From positions 62,929,201 through 62,993,200 of the forward strand of contig NC_084827.1 of NCBI RefSeq assembly GCF_033115175.1: a stretch of DNA of 64,000 nt, given 5' to 3'. The notes under the pieces are model-generated. The model was not told the DNA's origin. It searched no databases and saw only the letters and a program-made list of their open reading frames with translations. Made by a program: the position numbers and the translations under genes. The number at the start of each line of letters is the position of its first letter. Positions within the stretch are counted from its first letter, which is position 1. Of the stretch, positions 21,600-33,454 are shown piece by piece. The DNA is from Lepus europaeus. Lineage: Eukaryota; Chordata; Mammalia; Lagomorpha; Leporidae.

Positions 21600-22090
21600 G
21601 AAAGCAGGATCTTTCTAGATCTAGGAGTTTGCACATGCATGTTCATGGTGGGATTGCTCGTAATAGCCAAGAGGGGGGAGTCGCTCAAGTGTGCATGGAT
21701 GGATGAGTGGGCAAACAAAAGGGGGTGGGATGATGGCCTGTGTTCTGTCTTGAAAGGAGAGACAATCTGGGTCGTGGCGGTACATGTGTGGCTGGACCTT
21801 CAAGGCATTATGCTAAGTGAAAAGAGCCACAGAAGGACAAATACTGTCTGTCCCCACTGATGTGAGGTCCCCCGAGTACCCACAATGGAATGGGGGTTGA
21901 GGAAGCGGGGCCAGGGACAGTGTTGGGGGTTGGGGAGTTCATGCTGAGTGAGCCCCAAGTGTCAGTTTGGGAAGAGAACGTTGCGGAGATGGATAATGGT
22001 GACAGCTTCCCAGCAGTGGGAATGTGTACTGAATGCTACAGCCCAAAACTGAACCCTCGGTAAACTGACGCTATGCGTGTTTTACCTCGA

Positions 22091-22440
22091 CTTTTTTTTT
22101 TTTTTTTTTTGACAGGCAGAGTGGATAGTGAGAGAGAAAGAGACAGAGAGAAAGGTCTTCCTTTTTGCCATTGGTTCACCCTCCAATGGCCACCGCAGCC
22201 AGTGCGCTGCGGCCGGTGCATCGCGCTGATCCGAAGCCAGGAGCCAGGTGCTTCTCCTGGTCTCCCATGTGGGTGCAGGGCCCAAGCACCTGGGGCATCC
22301 TCCACTGCACTCCCGGGCCACAGCAGAGAGCTGGCCTGGAAGAGGGGCAACCGGGACAGAATCCAGTGCCCTACCGGGACTAGAAACTGGTGTGCCAGCG
22401 CCACAAGGTAGAGGATTAGCTGTTGAGCCACAGCACTGGC
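22091..22440 (-). mobile_element. C-SINE (GACAGGCAG-tail subtype)
   Basis: Target duplication TTACCTCGACTTTT at 22,082 and 22,442. Little diverged, so relatively young. Confidence 0.92.
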
Positions 22441-22471
22441 CTTACCTCGACTTTTAAAAAAGATCTATTTA

Positions 22472-22812
22472 AGGGGCTGGTCCTGTGGCATAGTGGGTTA
22501 AGCCTCTGCCTGCAGTGCCGGTATCCCATTTGGGGGCTGGTTTGAATCCTGGATGCCTTAGTTCTAATCCAGCTCTCTGCTATGGCCTGGGAAAGCAGTG
22601 GAAGATGGCCCAAGTCCTTGAGCCCCTGTACCCATGTGGGAGACCTGGAGGATGCCCCTGGCTCCTGGCTTCGGATCGGCACAGCTCTGGCCATTGCGGC
22701 CAATTGGGGAGTGAACCAGCGGATGGAAGACCTCTCAACCTCTCTCTCTGTGCCTCTCCTTCTCTCTCTGTGTAACTCTGACTTTCAAATAAATAAATAA
22801 ACCTTAAAAAAA
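22472..22812 (+). mobile_element. C-SINE
   Basis: Sense copy from GGGGCTGGTCCTGTGGCATA to an AAATAAATAAATAAA tail. Confidence 0.92.
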
Positions 22813-25094
22813 GATGAAAAAAGTAACATGCCTCTCCTCCTTCTGTTCTGAGATGCAGCATAAGACAGAAACCTGTAGGGAAGCTGGAGAGAGTAGACGG
22901 GGCAGGGTGGACAAGAAGCCCGATGGACCATAGAGGTGTCACAGGAGACGGAGGTGACAACGAGGTGAGTGTCAAGGCTGGGCAATGCTAGGCGGGTCTG
23001 ACAACAAAGGCAGCCTCAGCCCGAGACAGTGCCAGAAAACTGGCACAGGGGCAAGTCAGCAGGAGACAGGGGCTCTGGAGAAGCTGGGATGCAGGGGATC
23101 TGCTGTCCATCATCTGAGCTGCTCATCTGAGGGCACCTCCAGGAGGGCAGCAACATCTCGCCCTGGGCCCTCCCACCTGTTAGCTCCACATGTGGTCCAC
23201 TCCTGGGCTGCATACAAGGTCCCTGAATCCAAAGAAAACCCAAGCTTTCCACTCCAGCCAGCAGCTTCCTCCTCTGTGTCCTGCTCCCAGCAGGCCAGCT
23301 GTAACCAGGATCTCCCCGACCCCTGCTCCAAGCTGTTGGCAACAAAGGGCAGTAGACAGTGCTCAGCCTGGACGCAGCACAAGGCCGCCACCATCATGAG
23401 CTGGATGGGTCCATGGCTTACGGGGGAAATCTTGCTGGTTTTCCTTCTTTCTCTTTTCTCTGGGAATGGGTCCCTCTGAGCGTTGGCCACATGGTGGCGG
23501 CATCCACCTGCTTGATACCGCTTTCATCAGCTCGCGTCCCCAGACCCAGGACATAAAACCCCACTCCAAAACCTTGGATTGGTACCTCCTTTCCCACAGG
23601 CTCGGCCTCTGCTCGCCTGCGGCTCCCGCCCGCATGCTCTCCGCCATCTGCATCCTCCAGGCCCCCCATCTCCAGCAGTGGCCGGGTCACGTGGCAGACT
23701 TGTGAAAACCACTGTCCTTGTCTGCCCAGCCTCATGCAGGCAGGCATCCACCCTCCCCCTCTCCAGGTACCCTGAGCTCTGTCCCCGCAGAAAGGGCTGA
23801 GTCTCACTTGTGTTTATGCCACAGCCTGTCCTGTCAAGATGCTGCACCCTGTGGCCTCTGTGACTGCCCCCCACCCCCCAGCCATGGTGGCAGAGTCAGT
23901 GGAATAAAGTGAGCCCCTTGCATTCCAGGGACCATTGTGCAGGATTGGGCAGGGCAGAGGAGGTAGGGCCGGGAGGAGCTATCTCTGCCCACCCCTGTAT
24001 GCATCCTCCCCTCTTGTTCTGGGGGTGCTACGTGACCCACTGCTGCCTTCAGCTCACTCACAGGGGTGCAGGCTAAACCTGTGGGGGTGCACACAGTGGT
24101 CTGTGTCCAGAATGAAGGGTACCCACCCACCAGCATGTTGTCCAAGAGAGGAAACTTCTCTTGGCTCTTTGAGGACTTGGGTCGCTGATGTTGGAAGCAA
24201 AGGGTCCCCTCCTTGTCTCTGGAAGAAGAAGCCTGGAGTGCCTGCCTCGATGAAGCAGCTTCCAGGAGGTGGCAGCTGAGGATGCGTGGAGAAGAGGTGC
24301 CGGCCACTCCTGCTGGCATTGTCGGATATACTTGGGCTGCAGCTATGGAGACGGCCTGCACCAGGCTTGGGAAATGCAGCTCCCCATGCAACCCATGCTG
24401 CTTCTAGGTCCACTCCTGGAGGCTGCCTGCCTGTCAATGTCGAGAGTCCCACTGGGCACCGTCATCATCTCCAGGGTGTTGTCTGAGTGAGCTGAGCATG
24501 CTCCCTGGCTATTGATGGGACATTGGTCCCCTCCAGGGCTCCTCTGGTGTCCCTGTGGTCACTCACTCACCCTTTCATGCTGCCAGGTAGTGCAGGGTGG
24601 GCAGCCCAGTGCACCTTGCATGGCTGATGGCATGATTCTTCATGAGGAAGTCATTGGCTCCCAGAAAAACATCCCAGATGTGCATCTAGGGACTCCTGTG
24701 CGCCCTGCTTGTGATACTGTGAGTGGGATCAATGTGCCCCAGGAAGCAGAGGGTGCACGGGCGGCAGGGACATCTGAGAAAGGAATACTGTATAGAATTT
24801 CACAGCAGGAACTCGATGTGTGGACGGCAGCAGCACTGGCCAGGAAGGTAGGATACTGAGTGAAAGATGCGATGCCAGCAGCAGAAGGGAGTGACAGGAC
24901 ATGGCATGTGCAGAAATAACTGCTGTGCATGGTTTGAACACCAAGTGTTTGTGCTGAAGGTTCAAGGACACATGCGGGAAGAACAAAGGGTGACTTGATC
25001 CTCCGGGAGCTGGGATGCCAGCCCGCAGGACTGCATCAGAGGGATTGTAACTGCGTGTAAAATGTCTTGTTATTTGCACATATTTGCAAGTTTG
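22813..25094. other. Unassigned intergenic DNA
   Basis: Mostly unique GC-moderate sequence without SINEs. A GTGGAATAAAGTGAGC polyadenylation-like motif lies at 23,898. Open frames up to 185 codons show no recognisable domain and no splice context. Nothing supported. Confidence 0.5.
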
Positions 25095-25330
25095 GGGTAG
25101 GTGTTGGGACACCATCATCCCGTATCAGAGTTCTGGCTCTAGTCCTAGCTACTTCACTTCTGATCCAGCTCCCTGCTAATATGCCTGGGAGGCAGCAGAT
25201 GGGAGACATGGATGGAGTTCCCGGCTGCTGGCTTTAGGCCAGCCCAGCCCTGATTGTTTGTGTGTATTTAGAGAGTGAACCAGTGGATGGACGATCTCTC
25301 TCCATCATGCTACCTTTAAAAAACACAAAA
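25095..25330 (+). mobile_element. Old diverged C-SINE-like element
   Basis: Recognisable blocks TCTGATCCAGCTCCCTGCTA, TGGATGGAGTTCC and GAGTGAACCAGTGGATGG in SINE order. Confidence 0.65.
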
Positions 25331-26220
25331 TGAACTTTAAAGAATATATGCAAAGTATAAATATATCTCCATATTACGTAAGATGTTATATAGAAAAAGA
25401 TCAGAAGCAAACACAACAAAATGTGAACATTTGCAAATTCTGGATATTGGGCCTATGAGCATCTGTTGGAATAGCTCTCAGTGCTAATAAGAGAGCACAG
25501 TGCGTCAGCTAACCTTTACAACACAACGAGTGAACAAAAGCCACTCTCAGTGTGAAGCAAGCTGCAGAGGAAGCCACAAGGTATGGGGTGGATGGAGGGG
25601 ACCCTAAGCCTGCAGAGATGGGAATGGAGAGGCCTCCCAAGCAGCCACAGGAGCAAGCAAAGGATCTGGGTACAGGAGGAGTTTACCAGGCAGAGGGGCA
25701 GCTGGTGCTCAGAGTCTGGACTTGGCACAGGCTGGGCATGCTGGGGAGAGGTGGGTGGAGGGGCAGCTGCCTGCCGTGGCTTCAGGCTCAGAAAAGCAAG
25801 GCAGGCACAGACTAACGAGGCTTTCAAAGGTGTCCTCTCCATGCTAAAATGCAGTGAAATAAATTCAGTCACCCAAGTGTGTTGGGAAGTTCCTGTGCTT
25901 GCCATGTGGAGTGAGGGTGACTAGACCCCAGGGTGTGCACAGGAGGGGAGTGGAGCCCCCTGAGGAGCAGGAGGCAGTGGGGACATGCTGGGAATGAGAA
26001 GCAAACTTCCTGGTCTCCCTGGCCAGCTGCCCAGCTCACCTCCTGGTGCATTTACTCGTCCACCCCGGAATGGACTGGGCGCTCTGCTGAGCCAGCAGCT
26101 GCTGTCCAAAGTGGGAGTGGGCCACGGGTGTTAACAGGACCCAGTCCTGCCTTCCAGGATCTCAGTGTGTGTCTGTATGTGGTGGGGGTGGAGGTGGGGG
26201 AAGCAGGCCGGTGATTGAAC

Positions 26221-26264
<44 letters not shown>

Positions 26265-26838
26265 TGGGGGTTAGGGGATCTATCCAAAGTCATTTATCTT
26301 TAACAGTCAGTATTACTTAATCATTAAAAACAATCCTGGTTTAAGTAGAAAATGCAGCCAGCATTTAAACATTTTTCCCCCTGCTTCAAATTTTCATAAG
26401 GAAATAAGCCAGCGTTTGAAAAACGATTTTTTTTTTCTTTTTAAATAACCACACAGTGTTTGCACACAGGTGTGGCTCCCAGTGCAAACATGCCACATCC
26501 GCGCATCTGCAAACACACATGCCCACGTCTCCATGTCTCCAGGCCGGAGTTGCTGTCCCAGGTGGGACGGCTGTGTGTCTACTTCCCCTCCCCTATGCCC
26601 CTCCCCGGCCTCTGATAATACCCATGCCTGTCTCTAGCTCTATGGGATCAACAGTTTAAGCTTCCATACCCGAATGACAACACGTGGTGTTTGTCTTTCT
26701 GTGTCCAACTTGCTACATTTAACATAATGTCCTCCAGTTCTATCCAATCTGCTGAAAATGACAAAATTTCATTCTTCTTATGACAGAGTAATGTTCCATT
26801 ATGCACGTATACCACATTAAAAAAAATCCATTTATCCG
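25331..26838. other. Unassigned intergenic DNA with a (GA)n tract
   Basis: No gene seen. A (GA)n microsatellite lies at 26,224-26,262, and antisense LINE-1 sequence begins near 26,640. Confidence 0.5.
26224..26262. repeat. (GA)n microsatellite
   Basis: About 19 uninterrupted GA dinucleotides, not attached to a SINE. Confidence 0.95.
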
Positions 26839-27168
26839 AGGACCGGTGCTGTGGTGTAATAGGTTAAGCCTCCGACTTTGGCACCAACATCCCACATGGA
26901 TGCTGGTTTGAGTCCTGGCTGCTCCTCTTCTGATCCAGCTCTCTGAAAATGGCCTGGAAAAGCAGTAGAAGATGGCCCAAGTGCTTGGTTCCCTGTACCA
27001 CGTGGGACACCCAGAAGACTCTCCTGGCTCTGGCTTAGGATTGGCCCGGTTCCAGCCGTTCTGGCCATTTGGGGAGTGAACCAGCAGATGGAAGACCTTT
27101 CTCTCTGTCTCCCCCTCCATCTGTCTGTAATTCTACCTTTCAAATAAACAAATAAATAAAATCTAAAA
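26839..27168 (+). mobile_element. C-SINE
   Basis: Sense copy GGACCGGTGCTGTGGTGTAA to AAATAAACAAATAAATAAA, within LINE-1. Confidence 0.9.
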
Positions 27169-28732
27169 TAATCCACTTCTCCATGGATGGGCATCTTGGT
27201 TGATGGCTTATCTTAGTTATTAAATAGCCACTGAATACACTGAATGCTGATGCCCTCCCACATAGCGAGTTTATTTCCTTGGGATATATGCCCAGCCATG
27301 GGGTTGCTGGACCGCACAGAGATGCTGATTCTATTTTCAGTTTTTTTGAGAGACCTCCACACTCTTCCCCATAATGGTTGTACTAATTCACATTCCCACC
27401 AGCTGTGTGTAACCATTCCCCCTTTTACACATCTGAGCCAGAAATTTTTCTTTTCTTTTTTTTTTTATAATAGCCATTCTGACTGAAGTGACATGAGATC
27501 TCCTTGTGGTTTTCACCTGCAGTCCCCTGGGAGCTGACGATGTACTTGTTGGCCATTTGTGTATTTTGTGGAATCTCTCTTTACATCATTTGACCATTTT
27601 CAAATTGGGCTATTTATGGGATTTTTTTTTGTCTTTTGTTTGTTCTTTTGCTGTTCCGTGGTTTGAGCTCCCTATATTCTAGATATCTGCCCCTTATCTG
27701 TTGAATAATTTGCAAAATTTTTCCCTTTCTGTCGATTGTCTCTCTTAACTGTTCATGGCTTCCATGGATGTGGAGAAACTTCTTAGTCGAGTGGAATCCC
27801 TTCTGTCTGGTTTCGATTTTGTAGCCTGTGCTTTGGGGTTTTCTACAAGAACTCTGCCTACCCCATGTCTTCAAGTGTTTCCTCTGTTTTCGTCTGGTAG
27901 TTTCAGAGTTTAATTTCTCACATTTAGGGTCTTGATCCATTTTGAGTTGAATTTTGCCTTGTGAGAAGCAGGGGTCTAATTTCACTTTTCTGTGCATGCA
28001 GAAATGTAACCAGTTTTCTCAGCACCTTTTGTTGAAGTTTCTGTCCCTTTCGCAGTGTAGTTTTCGGTGTCTGTCAAAATTCATTTGGCTCTAAACATGT
28101 GGATTAGTTGCTGGATTTACTGCTGTTTTCCACTGGTCTATGAGTCTTTCGATTCCTATAGCTTTGCAGTATATTTTGAAGCCAAGCATTGTGATATCCA
28201 ACTTTTTTTTTTTTCTTCTCAGGATTGCTTTGGCTATTCTGGGTCCTTTGTGGTTCCATATAGATTTTATGATTTTTTTTCTAATTCTGTGAAGAACACC
28301 ATTAGTGTTTGGATGAGGATTGTAATGAATCGGGAGCTTGCTTTTCGTAGGATGGTTATTTAACCACTGTCAGCCTTCCAGTCTGTGAGCATGTGATGTC
28401 CTCAGTGATTTCTTTCATCAGTGCTTTAAAATTCTGTTGTAGGAATCTTCTATGTCCTTCATTAAATTTATCCCTACTTTTTTTTGTATGTATGCATATT
28501 GTGAATGAAGTTGCTTTTGAATGTCTTTTTCAGCCAGTTTATTATTGATGTACAAAAATGCTGCTGTTTTTGAATGTTGATTTTATATCCTGCAACTTTC
28601 CTAACTGTATCAGTTTCTACCATTTTTTTTTTTTTTTGGTGGAGACTTTAGGTTCTTCTATGCGTAAGATCTTGCCATCTGCACACAGGAATAGTTTGAC
28701 TTCTTTCCCAATTTGGATGCCCTTTCTTTCTT

Positions 28733-29068
28733 TTTTATTTATTTATTTATTTATTTTTATTTGACAGATAGAGTTAGACAGTGTGAGAGAGAGAGATAGA
28801 GAGAAAGGTCTTCCTTCCGTTGGTTCATCCCCCAAATGGCCGCTCTGGCTGGCACACTGCGCTGATCCAAAGCCAGGAGCCAGGTGCCTCTTCCTGGTCT
28901 CCCATGCGGGTGCATAGGCCCAAGCACTTGGGCCATCCTCCACTGCTCTCTTGGGCCACAGCAGAGAGCTGGACTGGAAGAGGAGTAACCAGGACTAGAA
29001 CCTAGTGCCCATATGGGATGCCGGTGCCACAGGTGGAGGATTAACCAAGTGAGCCACAGCGCCGGCCC
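28733..29068 (-). mobile_element. C-SINE (GACAGATAG-tail subtype)
   Basis: Antisense, ends GAGCCACAGCGCCGGCCCC. A tandem TTTA tail of about six units. Confidence 0.92.
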
Positions 29069-29167
29069 CTGCTCTTTCTTTCTTTCTGTTGATTACTTGC
29101 ATCGGTTACAACTTCCAGTACTATGTTGACCAGGATTGGTAAAAGCAGCCATCCTAACTTTGTTCCA

Positions 29168-29205
29168 TATCTTATTTATTTATTTATTTATTGACAGGCA
29201 GAGTG

Positions 29206-29243
<38 letters not shown>

Positions 29244-29518
29244 TCTTCCTTTTTTGCCGTTGGTTCACCCTCCAATGGCCTCCGCGGCCGGCACATCGTG
29301 CTGATCCGAAGCCAGGAGCCAGGTGCTTCTCCTGGTCTCCCATGCAGGTGCAGGGCCCAAGCACTTGGGCCATCCTCCATTGCCTTCCCGGGCCATAGCA
29401 GAGAGCTGGCCTGGAAGAGGAACAACCGGGATAGAATCTGGCGCCCCGACCGGGACTAGAACCCGGTGTGCCGGTGCCGCAAGCGGAGGATTAGCCTGTT
29501 AAGCCACGCCGCCGGCCT
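29168..29518 (-). mobile_element. C-SINE (GACAGGCAG-tail subtype)
   Basis: Antisense; CpG-rich and close to consensus (CAAGCGGAGGATTAGCCTGT), so probably young. Confidence 0.92.
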
Positions 29519-30532
29519 GCTCCAGATCTTAAAGGAAAAGTTTTCAGCTTTCCCCTCATTGAGCATGATGTTGATTGGGGGGTTTTTGTATTTAGTCTTT
29601 GTTGTGTTGAGGTGTGTTCCTTCTATACTGAATGGTTTAAAGGATTTTTTTTTTTAATCATGAAGCAATACTGACTTTTGTTGAGTGCTTTTTCTGTATC
29701 TGTTCGGGAGATAATTTAGTTTTTGTCACTCAATCTGTTGAGATGCTGTGTTATGTTTATTGATTTGGGCATGTGGAACCATGCCAGCAGCCCCGGGATG
29801 AGCCCTATTTGATCATGGTGTCTAATCTATTTGTGTGCTGTGGATTCTGTTTACTAGTAGTTTGCTGAGAACTTCTGCATCAATTTCATCAGGAGTATTG
29901 GTCTGAGGTGTTCTTTTTCCATTATGTCTTTGTCCAGTTTGGATACTGGGATAATGCTGGCCGCAGTAGTATGAGTTGTCAAAGTTCTCATCTCCTCTAC
30001 TTTTTGGAATAGTTTGAGAAGAATTGGTGTTGGTTCTTCAAATGTTTTATAGGATTCATCAATGAAGTCATCAGGTCCTGAGCTTTCCTCTGCTTGGAGC
30101 CTTTTATAACAAATTTCAATCTCTGCTTATTATTGGTCTGTTCAGGTTTTCTATGTCATTATGATTTAGTTTTGGAAGATTACATGTGTTCAGAAATTTA
30201 TCAAACTAATGGATTTTCCAACTTGCTGGCATACAATTATTCATAATAGATTCTAGTGATCTTTTGTGTTTGTGTGGTATCAGATGTAATGTCTCCTTTT
30301 TCGTCTCTGGTTTTATTTACTTGAGTCATCTCAAGGATTGTTGATTGTTTATACTTTCAAATACTGGCTCTTTATGTTTTGTATATATTTCTTGTCCATA
30401 CCATTTATTTTTACTCTGATCTTTGCTCTTTCTTTCTTTGTATTAGTTTTGACCTTGTTTTGTTCTTATTCTTCTGCTTCTTTGAGTTGCAGTGTTAGGT
30501 TGCTTATTTGATATCATTCTTTCTTTGTATTT

Positions 30533-30912
30533 TTTTTTTGCAGTTCAAAAGGTCTCATGTATTTATTACTGAACCAACCCACTGGTCACAGCCCTAATCA
30601 AACATGTCCAGCTGTCCAGACGATGCTGACATCTTCAGTTTGATGTGGTGAGAAAGGTAGTGACAATGAGACAGCAGAAACATGTGTGCCAGCCATTCAA
30701 GTGCAATTCCTTAGAGACCCAGCTTGGTTCTTCTCCAATGTCTCCTCTTGGAGTTATACCTGATTTATCACCAGTTTTCATCTGAATCCACTGGGGAATG
30801 GGACAGTTTTTTTTTTCCCAGGAATCTCTTGATTCTGAAGGTCTTATGAGAAGACATGGCGAGGAAGAGTCAGGTACACTGACCATGATGGCAGAGAAAA
30901 GGAAAAAGGCTT
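30533..30912 (-). pseudogene. RPL39 processed pseudogene
   Basis: A minus-strand retrocopy of ribosomal protein L39 mRNA. Start context CTCGCC-ATG at 30,857, then SSHKTFRIKRFL, and after an A-run PIPQWIQMKTG and the rest of the L39 sequence, ending out of frame. The codons around the KKQKQNR segment have collapsed into an A-run and later codons are frameshifted. The 3' UTR with AGTAATAAATAC is followed by an A-tail (T-run at 30,532). No introns. It lies inside the old LINE-1, and a C-SINE abuts its 5' end. Confidence 0.88.
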
Positions 30913-30913
30913 C

Positions 30914-31259
30914 TATTTTTTTTTTAAATCTATTTATTTGAAAGTCAGAGTTACAGAGAGAGAGAGGGAGGCACACACATACACGCACACATACACACAC
31001 AGAGTGTGAGAAGGACAGGGAACCTTCCATCTACTGATTCATTCCCCAGATGGCTGCAGTGGATAGGGCTGGGCAAGAGCCAAGAACCAGGAACTTCTTC
31101 CAGGTCTCCCGCATGGATGGCAGGGGTCCAAACACATGGTCCATCTTCTGATGCTTTCCAGGCCATCAGCAGGGAGCTGGATTGGAAATGGAGCAGCCGG
31201 GACACAAACCAGCACATCACAGGTGGCAGCTTTACTCTCAGTCCACAATGCCAGCCCCC
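30914..31259 (-). mobile_element. C-SINE
   Basis: Antisense, abutting the RPL39 pseudogene; tail includes (ACACAT)n. Ends CCACAATGCCAGCCCCCA. Confidence 0.88.
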
Positions 31260-31369
31260 ATCTTTCTTTCTTTTCTTTCTTTCTTTGTTTTTTGATAAAG
31301 GATTCTATTGCTATAAACTTTCCTGTTAGTATTGCTATTGCTATATCCCACAGATTTTGGTACAGTGTG

Positions 31370-31377
31370 TTTCTTTT

Positions 31378-31442
<65 letters not shown>

Positions 31443-31501
31443 TTCTTCTTCTTCTTCTTCTTCTTCTTCTTCTTCTTCTTCTTCTTCTTCTTTTTTTTTT
31501 T
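31370..31501. repeat. (TTTC)n(TTC)n microsatellite
   Basis: About 17 TTTC units then about 18 TTC units then a T-run; it is the expanded tail of the adjoining antisense SINE. Confidence 0.95.
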
Positions 31502-31809
31502 TTTTGACAGGCAGAGTTAGACAGTGAGAGAGAAAGGCTTTCCTTTCTATTGGTTCACCCCCCAAATGGCTGCTATGGCTGGCGCGCTGCGCCGATCTGA
31601 AGCCAGGAGCCAGGTGCTTCCTCCTGGTCTCCCATGCGGGTGCGGGGTCCAAGCACTTGGGCCATCCTCCACTGCCTTCCCGGGCCACAGCAGAGAGCTG
31701 GACTAGAAGAGGAGCAACCGGGACAGAATCCGGCGCCCCAACCGGGACTAGAACCCGGGGTGCCAGCACCGCAGGTGGAGGATTAGCCTAGTGAGCTGTG
31801 GCGCCGGCA
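31488..31809 (-). mobile_element. C-SINE (GACAGGCAG-tail subtype)
   Basis: Antisense, close to consensus; ends GTGAGCTGTGGCGCCGGC. Confidence 0.92.
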
Positions 31810-31863
31810 AGTGTGTTTCCATTTTCATTTGTTTCAAGAAATTTTTTAAAGTTCCCTTTTGAG

Positions 31864-32121
31864 GGGCTGGTGCTGTGGCCTAGCAGGTAAAGCCGCCACC
31901 TGCAGTGCCGGCATCCTATATGGGTGTTGGTACCAGTCCCGGCTGCTCCACTTCTGATCCAGCTCTCTGCTATGGCCTGGGAAAGCAGTAGGAGATGGCC
32001 TGAGTGCTTGGGCCCCTGCACGCATGTGGGAGACCCAGAGGAAGCTCCTGGCTCCTGGCTTCAGATAGGCTGAGCTTTGGCCATTGTGGCCATCTGGGGA
32101 GTGAATGAATGGATGGAAGAC

Positions 32122-32157
<36 letters not shown>

Positions 32158-32212
32158 GCCTCTCCTTTCTCTGTGTAACTCTGCCTTTCAAATAAATAAA
32201 TAAATCTTTTAA
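31864..32212 (+). mobile_element. C-SINE
   Basis: Sense; target duplication TTCCCTTTTGA on both sides (31,853 and 32,217). Confidence 0.93.
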
Positions 32213-32590
32213 AAATTCCCTTTTGATTTCTTTATTAACCCAGTGGTAAGTCAAGAGTGTGTTGTTTTGTTTCCCTATATTTGTGTAATATCTAAAGTTC
32301 CTGTTATTGTTAATTTCTAGTTTTATTCCATTGTGGTCAGAGATGAAATATGGCGTGCTTTTGATCTTTTATTTTTGAATTTGCTGTGGCTTGTTTTGTG
32401 GCCTCACATATGGTGTATCCTGGAGAATGTTCTGTGTGTGGACGAGAAGGATGCGAATTCGGCATCTGTTGGATGGAATGTTCTTAAATATCTGTTAGGT
32501 CTATTTGGTCTACATTACAAACTTCGATGCTTTGCTACAATCTAATATTCTTTGATAAGGGTTGAAAATCCATAATTCTAAACATGTCAG

Positions 32591-33450
32591 TGTTGTCGAA
32601 ATCTCTAGCATTTCAAGGATGGTCCTCTAAAAGGCATCGTATCTCTGATACTCCTGGTAAACACAGGACCTGCTTTTGGGGCAGTGTCCTCTTCCTGAGC
32701 CTGGGACTCTCACAAAGCCACCTCCCTCTGCCTCCAGGCCTCCTGCAGTCCATCATCTGCCAGAAAGCTCATTCTGTCCTTGCAGATTCCAAGTTTTGTC
32801 TCTCCGCTCTGCAGCTTCAGTTACTCCTCTCCTTCTTTCCTATTGCAGCCAACCGGGGCCACCTGCAGGGTTATGGTGATGCCGGGTCCTTCATGGTGCA
32901 GACTCTGCTCCAGCTGAGTCCTTTGCTGGGCTTTTCCTCCACATTTTTCCCTGCTGTCTAAGCCCACTGGTCCTGAGGATAGACGTGTTACTCTTCAGTC
33001 TGGCGTTGGCCTTGCTGTGGGACAGGCCCTGGGATAGTCTGGTGGGCAGCACAGACCTGATCCTGATAGCAAAGTTAGGCATGAATTGTATGAGGAAGCA
33101 CTAAAGCCAAGTGGTGGTAACTGGTATACAAGCAGTAAGGGCAACATATGAGTATACATCGTGGAGCTGGGGCCCATTCTCGGGGCTAGGAGACATTTTT
33201 TCAGACTGGGGTGTGGCTGGGCACAAGTGAAATATGCCAACTGGTAGCAATGTCTCCAGGGGACAAGAGTCTTGCAACATTTAAAGGGTGGAAAAGCAGC
33301 AAGAGGAGCAGGACACAGAGGACTAAAGAAGGAGGAAGGGACAAAGGATGGGCTGCACTAGGGATTAGGAATTCGGACAATACCTTGGTGTTTGTTTCTT
33401 ACATTAGCATCAATGAGAAAGCAGGGGAGAGTTCTGATAATGTAAAAGCT
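32591..33450. other. Unassigned intergenic DNA
   Basis: No repeat or gene recognised between the LINE-1 and the GAT-rich tract of duplication copy B. Confidence 0.5.
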
Positions 33451-33454
33451 ACAT

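Larger units (their letters stand above)
17930..22090 (+). mobile_element. Old LINE-1 (ORF2/3' region), plus strand, multiply interrupted
   Basis: Sense ORF2-type sequence is visible in pieces: 17,930-19,035 (for example CAAATGGTGCTGGGACATCT), 20,376-20,697, 21,005-21,254 and 21,600-22,090 (GCATTATGCTAAGTGAAAAG). Between them sit a MaLR LTR, a C-SINE, a younger LINE-1 3' end and two more SINEs. Highly diverged and not coding. Confidence 0.75.
26640..32590 (-). mobile_element. Old LINE-1, minus strand, interrupted by six SINEs and a processed pseudogene
   Basis: Antisense LINE-1 can be followed from its 3' end (near 26,640, AGAGTAATGTTCCATTATGC) to ORF2 upstream parts (near 32,330, TTCCATTGTGGTCAGAGATG). 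LINE-1 segments are 26,640-26,838, 27,169-28,732, 29,069-29,167, 29,519-30,530, 31,260-31,370, 31,810-31,863 and 32,213-32,590. Its frames are broken many times and no ORF2 product survives. Confidence 0.82.

Noticed and set aside
22985-24500. Several overlapping frames of 110-185 codons in GC-moderate DNA
   Set aside because: No recognisable domain, both strands equally open, no supporting splice or polyadenylation structure.
26640-32590. Possible intact LINE-1 ORF2
   Set aside because: The region is old, multiply interrupted and full of stops on the relevant strand; the 127-codon frame at 27,614 is not in a recognisable ORF2 reading frame.
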